Origin: Bacteroidales bacterium UBA3724
GTDB lineage: Bacteria; Bacteroidota; Bacteroidia; Bacteroidales; P3
Assembly: GCA_002371315.1 (NCBI GenBank)
Contig: DFHL01000058.1
Coordinates: 1 to 19,240, forward strand
Length of the DNA: 19,240 nt
Reading direction: 5' to 3'
The first letter of the stretch is position 1; each line of letters starts with the position of its first letter. The notes beneath the pieces are model-generated. The model was not told the origin of the DNA and made no database searches. It saw only the letters and a list, made by a program, of their open reading frames with translations. The translations under genes were made by a program, and so were the position numbers. Positions 16,814 through 19,240 of this stretch are shown piece by piece.

Positions 16814-17644
16814 TTACAACTCTTCTTGTACCAATTTTATAAAATCTGTAATTGTTGTAAGGTTGTATATAAGAGGTATCTCGTCATATGCTTCTCGAAA
16901 AGAGCCTACACCATCCCAACCTTTACCATCTGTAATCCAAACGAACTTGTAGCCATCTATCTTGTTGATTTTGGTTGACAGCTCCGAATAAGCTCTTGCA
17001 ACTTCACTCGGTTTTGAACCACCACCATCAGCATAGAAATTTACTTCAATTAAATATGTTGTTTTAGGTGTTTTTATTACAAAATCAAACCGTTTTATGT
17101 CTTTCCCTAATTCCATTTGAATTACGGGAAGTTTACTGCAAGCTACTTCTTTATCGCAAAGTATCCCATTTGAAATAAAAATATCTTGGACCCAATTTTC
17201 CATCAAGTGTCCGCTTCGATTTTTACGAGCATTTGAATCTAAGCCGGTTTCAACGCCAAATACATAATCTACAAGATTTTTAATCTCGCGGTTCTTGAAG
17301 AGTTCTGTCAAACCTGTCCCATTTAAAAATTCCACAACACCTTCTTTGGATTGAAATAGTTCGCATATTGGTCTTGAAGATTTGTTTGGTAAAAGATATT
17401 TCTTCTTGTCCTTTCGACGAATGGCAATAAGAATATCCAAGCAATTAAACACAGTACTATCCTTCTCCCATAATTGTTCTACGGCTTTTGAAATGTCTTC
17501 TTTGCCTATTAAGTAATTGAGTGTATTGAGATTTATGGCTATATCGGCAACGTTTCTTTGAATTTTTTCAAAATCACAATAAAAGTCGAGAGTGGCATTT
17601 GTCTCGTAGAGTTGAGACATAAATAAATCAAAATTTTTCCTCAT
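16814..17644 (-). CDS. dpnII: DpnII-type restriction endonuclease (GATC)
   Basis: 276 residues against about 288 for DpnII. The NLVDYVFGVETGLDSNARKN segment (from 123) and KRFDFVIK...TYLIEVNFY (184-204) closely follow DpnII. Asp187, Glu200 and Asn202 are the candidate PD-(D/E)xK-type active-site residues. FVWITDGKGWDGVGSFREAY near 234-253 is also family-typical. Known role: type II cleavage at unmethylated GATC. It follows dpnM by 12 bp and overlaps nothing. Base composition is markedly AT-rich compared with sprA, which supports transfer. Confidence 0.94.
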   Translation of the reverse strand: MRKNFDLFMSQLYETNATLDFYCDFEKIQRNVADIAINLNTLNYLIGKEDISKAVEQLWEKDSTVFNCLDILIAIRRKDKKKYLLPNKSSRPICELFQSKEGVVEFLNGTGLTELFKNREIKNLVDYVFGVETGLDSNARKNRSGHLMENWVQDIFISNGILCDKEVACSKLPVIQMELGKDIKRFDFVIKTPKTTYLIEVNFYADGGGSKPSEVARAYSELSTKINKIDGYKFVWITDGKGWDGVGSFREAYDEIPLIYNLTTITDFIKLVQEEL

Positions 17645-17656
17645 AATACTAAGATG

Positions 17657-18568
17657 TTACTGCGTTATCAATCTATCAGATTTATAATTGCAAATTAGTA
17701 ATTCCGTCAATTTCCCTCTTTTAGATGCATTAGCATTTACATTTCTTGATGCAATTACACGATTAATGAAATAGTCTAAATACAAATCTTCAAAAAAACG
17801 ATCCTTTGCAGGAGTGTTGAAGCAGTCGGAATTGCTTAGCATAAAAGCGTATCCTGATTTTTCGATTTTGTCGCAAAACTCCTTTAACCGTTTCTGGGCA
17901 ATGTCGTTGAATGCCTCTTTCGAATAGTCGTTAAAGCTGGAAGTATTACTTAAAGGGCGATAAGGTGGGTCAAAGTAGAATAAAGTATTTCCTTTAGCCT
18001 TACTGAAAGTTTGCTGATAATCACCAGTCATAATTTCCACATTTTGCAATACTTCACTATCAGCAAATATTGTTATAGGGTCACATATCGTAGGAGTCTC
18101 ATATTTTCCAAATGGAACATTGAAAAGGCCGGATTTGTTGACTCGGTACAGACCATTAAAACAGGTGCGGTTTAGAAAAAAGAAAAGTGTTGCGTTCCTT
18201 ATTGGAGACAAGGATTTCGTGTTGAATTCTTCACGCATCTGCATATAAAACTGCTTCCGTAATTCTTCCGTTTTTATGGAATAATACTCTTTTTGAATTT
18301 CAGAAAGTGCCGATACTAATTCTGATGGATTATCCCTTACAATCTCGTAACAAGCTGTCAAGTCTCCGTTAATGTCATTAATAACAGCTGCCTTGATGTT
18401 GGAGTGTCGCTGCAGCATATTGAAGAGCATTGCTCCTCCACCCACAAAGGGTTCAATGTAAGTGACGTTCTCCCATTTGTCAAAGTCAGCGGGAAGCAGG
18501 GCTTCCAGTTGTTCGATGAGCTGGCCTTTACCTCCAACCCACTTGATAAATGGTTTCGCTTTATTCAT
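17657..18568 (-). CDS. dpnM: DpnM/Dam-type adenine methyltransferase (GATC)
   Basis: 303 residues. KPFIKWVGGKGQL (5-17) and EPFVGGGAML (39-48) form the AdoMet site (motif I); DPPYRPLSNTSSF starts at Asp200 (motif IV, catalytic). FNGLYRVNKSGLFNVPFGKY (137-156) is typical of the D12 class. Known role: it methylates adenine in GATC and protects host DNA from DpnII. It is first in the operon dpnM-dpnII-dpnA, so protection is made before the nuclease. An AAGG lies 4 bp before the ATG. The promoter at 18757-18787 would give a leader of about 180 nt. Confidence 0.94.
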   Translation of the reverse strand: MNKAKPFIKWVGGKGQLIEQLEALLPADFDKWENVTYIEPFVGGGAMLFNMLQRHSNIKAAVINDINGDLTACYEIVRDNPSELVSALSEIQKEYYSIKTEELRKQFYMQMREEFNTKSLSPIRNATLFFFLNRTCFNGLYRVNKSGLFNVPFGKYETPTICDPITIFADSEVLQNVEIMTGDYQQTFSKAKGNTLFYFDPPYRPLSNTSSFNDYSKEAFNDIAQKRLKEFCDKIEKSGYAFMLSNSDCFNTPAKDRFFEDLYLDYFINRVIASRNVNANASKRGKLTELLICNYKSDRLITQ

Positions 18569-18872
18569 TTTACCTTGATTGAAAATATAACTTTGTCTGT
18601 GCTATAAGTGGTTTAATTATAGTTGTTTATAGTGTTTGGGGACCAATTGCCTTTTTCGGCAGCGATCAGCATCACGTTTTGGCGGTGTGTATCTTGTTAG
18701 TTTTCAGCCATTCTGCATTGTTTTTGTATTATCATTTTACGCTATTTAAATAAATGCAAAAATACGATTATTTTTTAGAATTACAAAATCATATGTTGAC
18801 GACCAACAATGCGTCACGCGCATTTCGCTACTGAAGGCTGGTTTTTTAGTTATTCTTTTCGGTTGTGAATTA
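18569..18872. other. RM operon leader and upstream region
   Basis: About 300 bp with no full gene. It holds the promoter at 18757-18787 (minus strand) and, in the transcribed leader, two short minus-strand frames: 18697-18735 (12 codons, MIIQKQCRMAEN) and 18613-18672 (19 codons, MLIAAEKGNWSPNTINNYN). Neither has a clear ribosome-binding site. From about 18839 the sequence resembles the left side of repeat A. Confidence 0.5.
18757..18787 (-). promoter_or_regulatory. Bacteroidota-type promoter of the RM operon
   Basis: On the minus strand TTTG (18784-18787) is followed after exactly 19 nt by TATTTTTG (18757-18764). Transcription would start near 18750 and read into dpnM. Confidence 0.7.
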
Positions 18873-19090
18873 GTCGGCTGCGGTGGCTTGGAAGAAACAA
18901 AAAGACAGCAGTGGCAAAGCAACGCCACTGCTGTCTTTTGTGTGGGATTGGGTTATTTGCGGCCGCATTCCTGCGGTCGCTTCCCTGTTGTGGGTCAGAA
19001 GAGTCCTTCGAGGACGCTGTCGTCGACGAGGTTGGGCATCGTGACCTTCAGCTCGGGGCAGATCTCCATAGCGCGACGGATGGCGAACAT
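18873..19090. repeat. Direct repeat copy B (3' end of intact hutU)
   Basis: Counterpart of 15686-15903. It runs from within the hutU coding end through its terminator and stops being similar at 19091, inside hutU. It is the likely ancestral copy because hutU coding continues through it. Confidence 0.93.
18900..18939 (-). terminator. Intrinsic terminator of hutU
   Basis: Arms AAAAGACAGCAGTGGC (18900-18915) and GCCACTGCTGTCTTTT (18924-18939) pair perfectly around the loop AAAGCAAC. On the minus strand the stem is followed by TTTTTGTTTC, 56 bp after the hutU stop. The loop is the exact inverse of that in copy A. Confidence 0.88.
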
Positions 19091-19240
19091 AGCGCCCTCG
19101 TTGCGGGCCCAGCTGCGGCGGCTGATGCCGTTGTTGACGTCCCAGTGGAGCATCATACGCAGGCGACGGTCGCAGGCTTCGCTGCCGTCGAGGACCATAC
19201 CGAAGCCGCCGTTGATGACTTCGCCCCAGCCTACGCCGCC
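18995..19240 (-). CDS. hutU: Urocanate hydratase, C-terminal part (cut by the window edge)
   Basis: The visible 81 residues are the C-terminus; the start lies beyond 19240. They begin GGVGWGEVINGGFG and continue MVLDGSEACDRRLRMMLHWD, VNNGISRRSWARNEGAMFAI and a tail ending VLEGLF. The pattern of a GG-rich segment, a D-G followed by an acidic helix, then a 'D-x-x-x-G-I-x-R-x-x-x-A' block fits the urocanase C-terminus, and the wording fits the long Bacteroidota form as I recall it. Known role: conversion of urocanate to imidazolone propionate in histidine breakdown. No other hut gene is in the window, so context does not test the call. The gene end is the target of the RM duplication but is not disrupted. 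Confidence 0.72.
   Translation of the reverse strand, partial: GGVGWGEVINGGFGMVLDGSEACDRRLRMMLHWDVNNGISRRSWARNEGAMFAIRRAMEICPELKVTMPNLVDDSVLEGLF

Larger units (their letters stand above)
15686..19090 (-). mobile_element. DpnII-type RM unit inserted with long target duplication
   Basis: The three RM genes plus about 300 bp of upstream DNA lie between two 218-bp direct repeats derived from the end of hutU. The inner part is AT-richer than the flanks, most clearly in dpnM and dpnII. There is no transposase, integrase or terminal inverted repeat. This matches the known pattern in which RM units enter genomes with duplications of tens to hundreds of bases. hutU itself stays intact at the right repeat. 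Confidence 0.75.

Noticed and set aside
15686..19090. Transposon or integrative element carrying the RM genes
   Set aside because: No transposase, integrase, terminal inverted repeat or short target duplication is visible; long direct repeats of a host gene end fit better.

Overview
The window looks like a chromosomal segment of a Bacteroidota bacterium, most likely order Bacteroidales. The evidence is a full-length SprA/Sov type IX secretion translocon, a Cys-rich TonB-like protein of the kind seen in Bacteroidales, an M64 peptidase with its Bacteroidota-type N-terminal domain, several lipoproteins, and promoters matching the Bacteroidota pattern (TTTG or TTG, about 19 nt, then TAnnTTTG). 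The core genes are GC-rich with strong C-ending codon use. The restriction-modification (RM) block at 15.9-18.6 kb is clearly more AT-rich.

Layout. 1-421: no supported gene; a strong 46-bp inverted repeat (96-249) and a promoter for the next gene. 422-1216 (+): TonB-like protein, convergent with a small four-helix membrane protein (1225-1683, -) and a YciO-family protein (1770-2390, -). 2475-6045 (+): a secreted M64 metallopeptidase, a parallel beta-helix lipoprotein and the Holliday-junction protein RuvA. 6150-13421 (+): sprA, 2,423 residues, the giant outer-membrane channel of the type IX secretion system, ending in a clear intrinsic terminator. 13583-14573: about 1 kb of noncoding DNA with short repeats and hairpins, then a promoter. 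14574-15575 (+): a small secreted protein of unknown function and a DUF4878-like lipoprotein.

15686-19090: a DpnII-type RM operon read on the minus strand: Dam-like methyltransferase (dpnM), GATC endonuclease (dpnII) and second methyltransferase (dpnA). It sits between two 218-bp direct repeats, which are copies of the 3' end and terminator of a urocanate hydratase gene (hutU) whose intact copy runs off the right edge. This is the layout expected for RM insertion with long target duplication; hutU keeps its own end and the RM operon acquires a second copy of the terminator.

Two observations go beyond ordinary annotation. First, the tetranucleotide CATG was not found anywhere in the 19,240 bases, where roughly 65-70 would be expected from composition; codons before Met avoid a final C although C-ending codons dominate, so this is a real constraint not explained by the GATC-specific RM system seen here. 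Second, the two copies of the hutU terminator differ by an exact inversion of the hairpin loop while their surroundings are about 98.6% identical.
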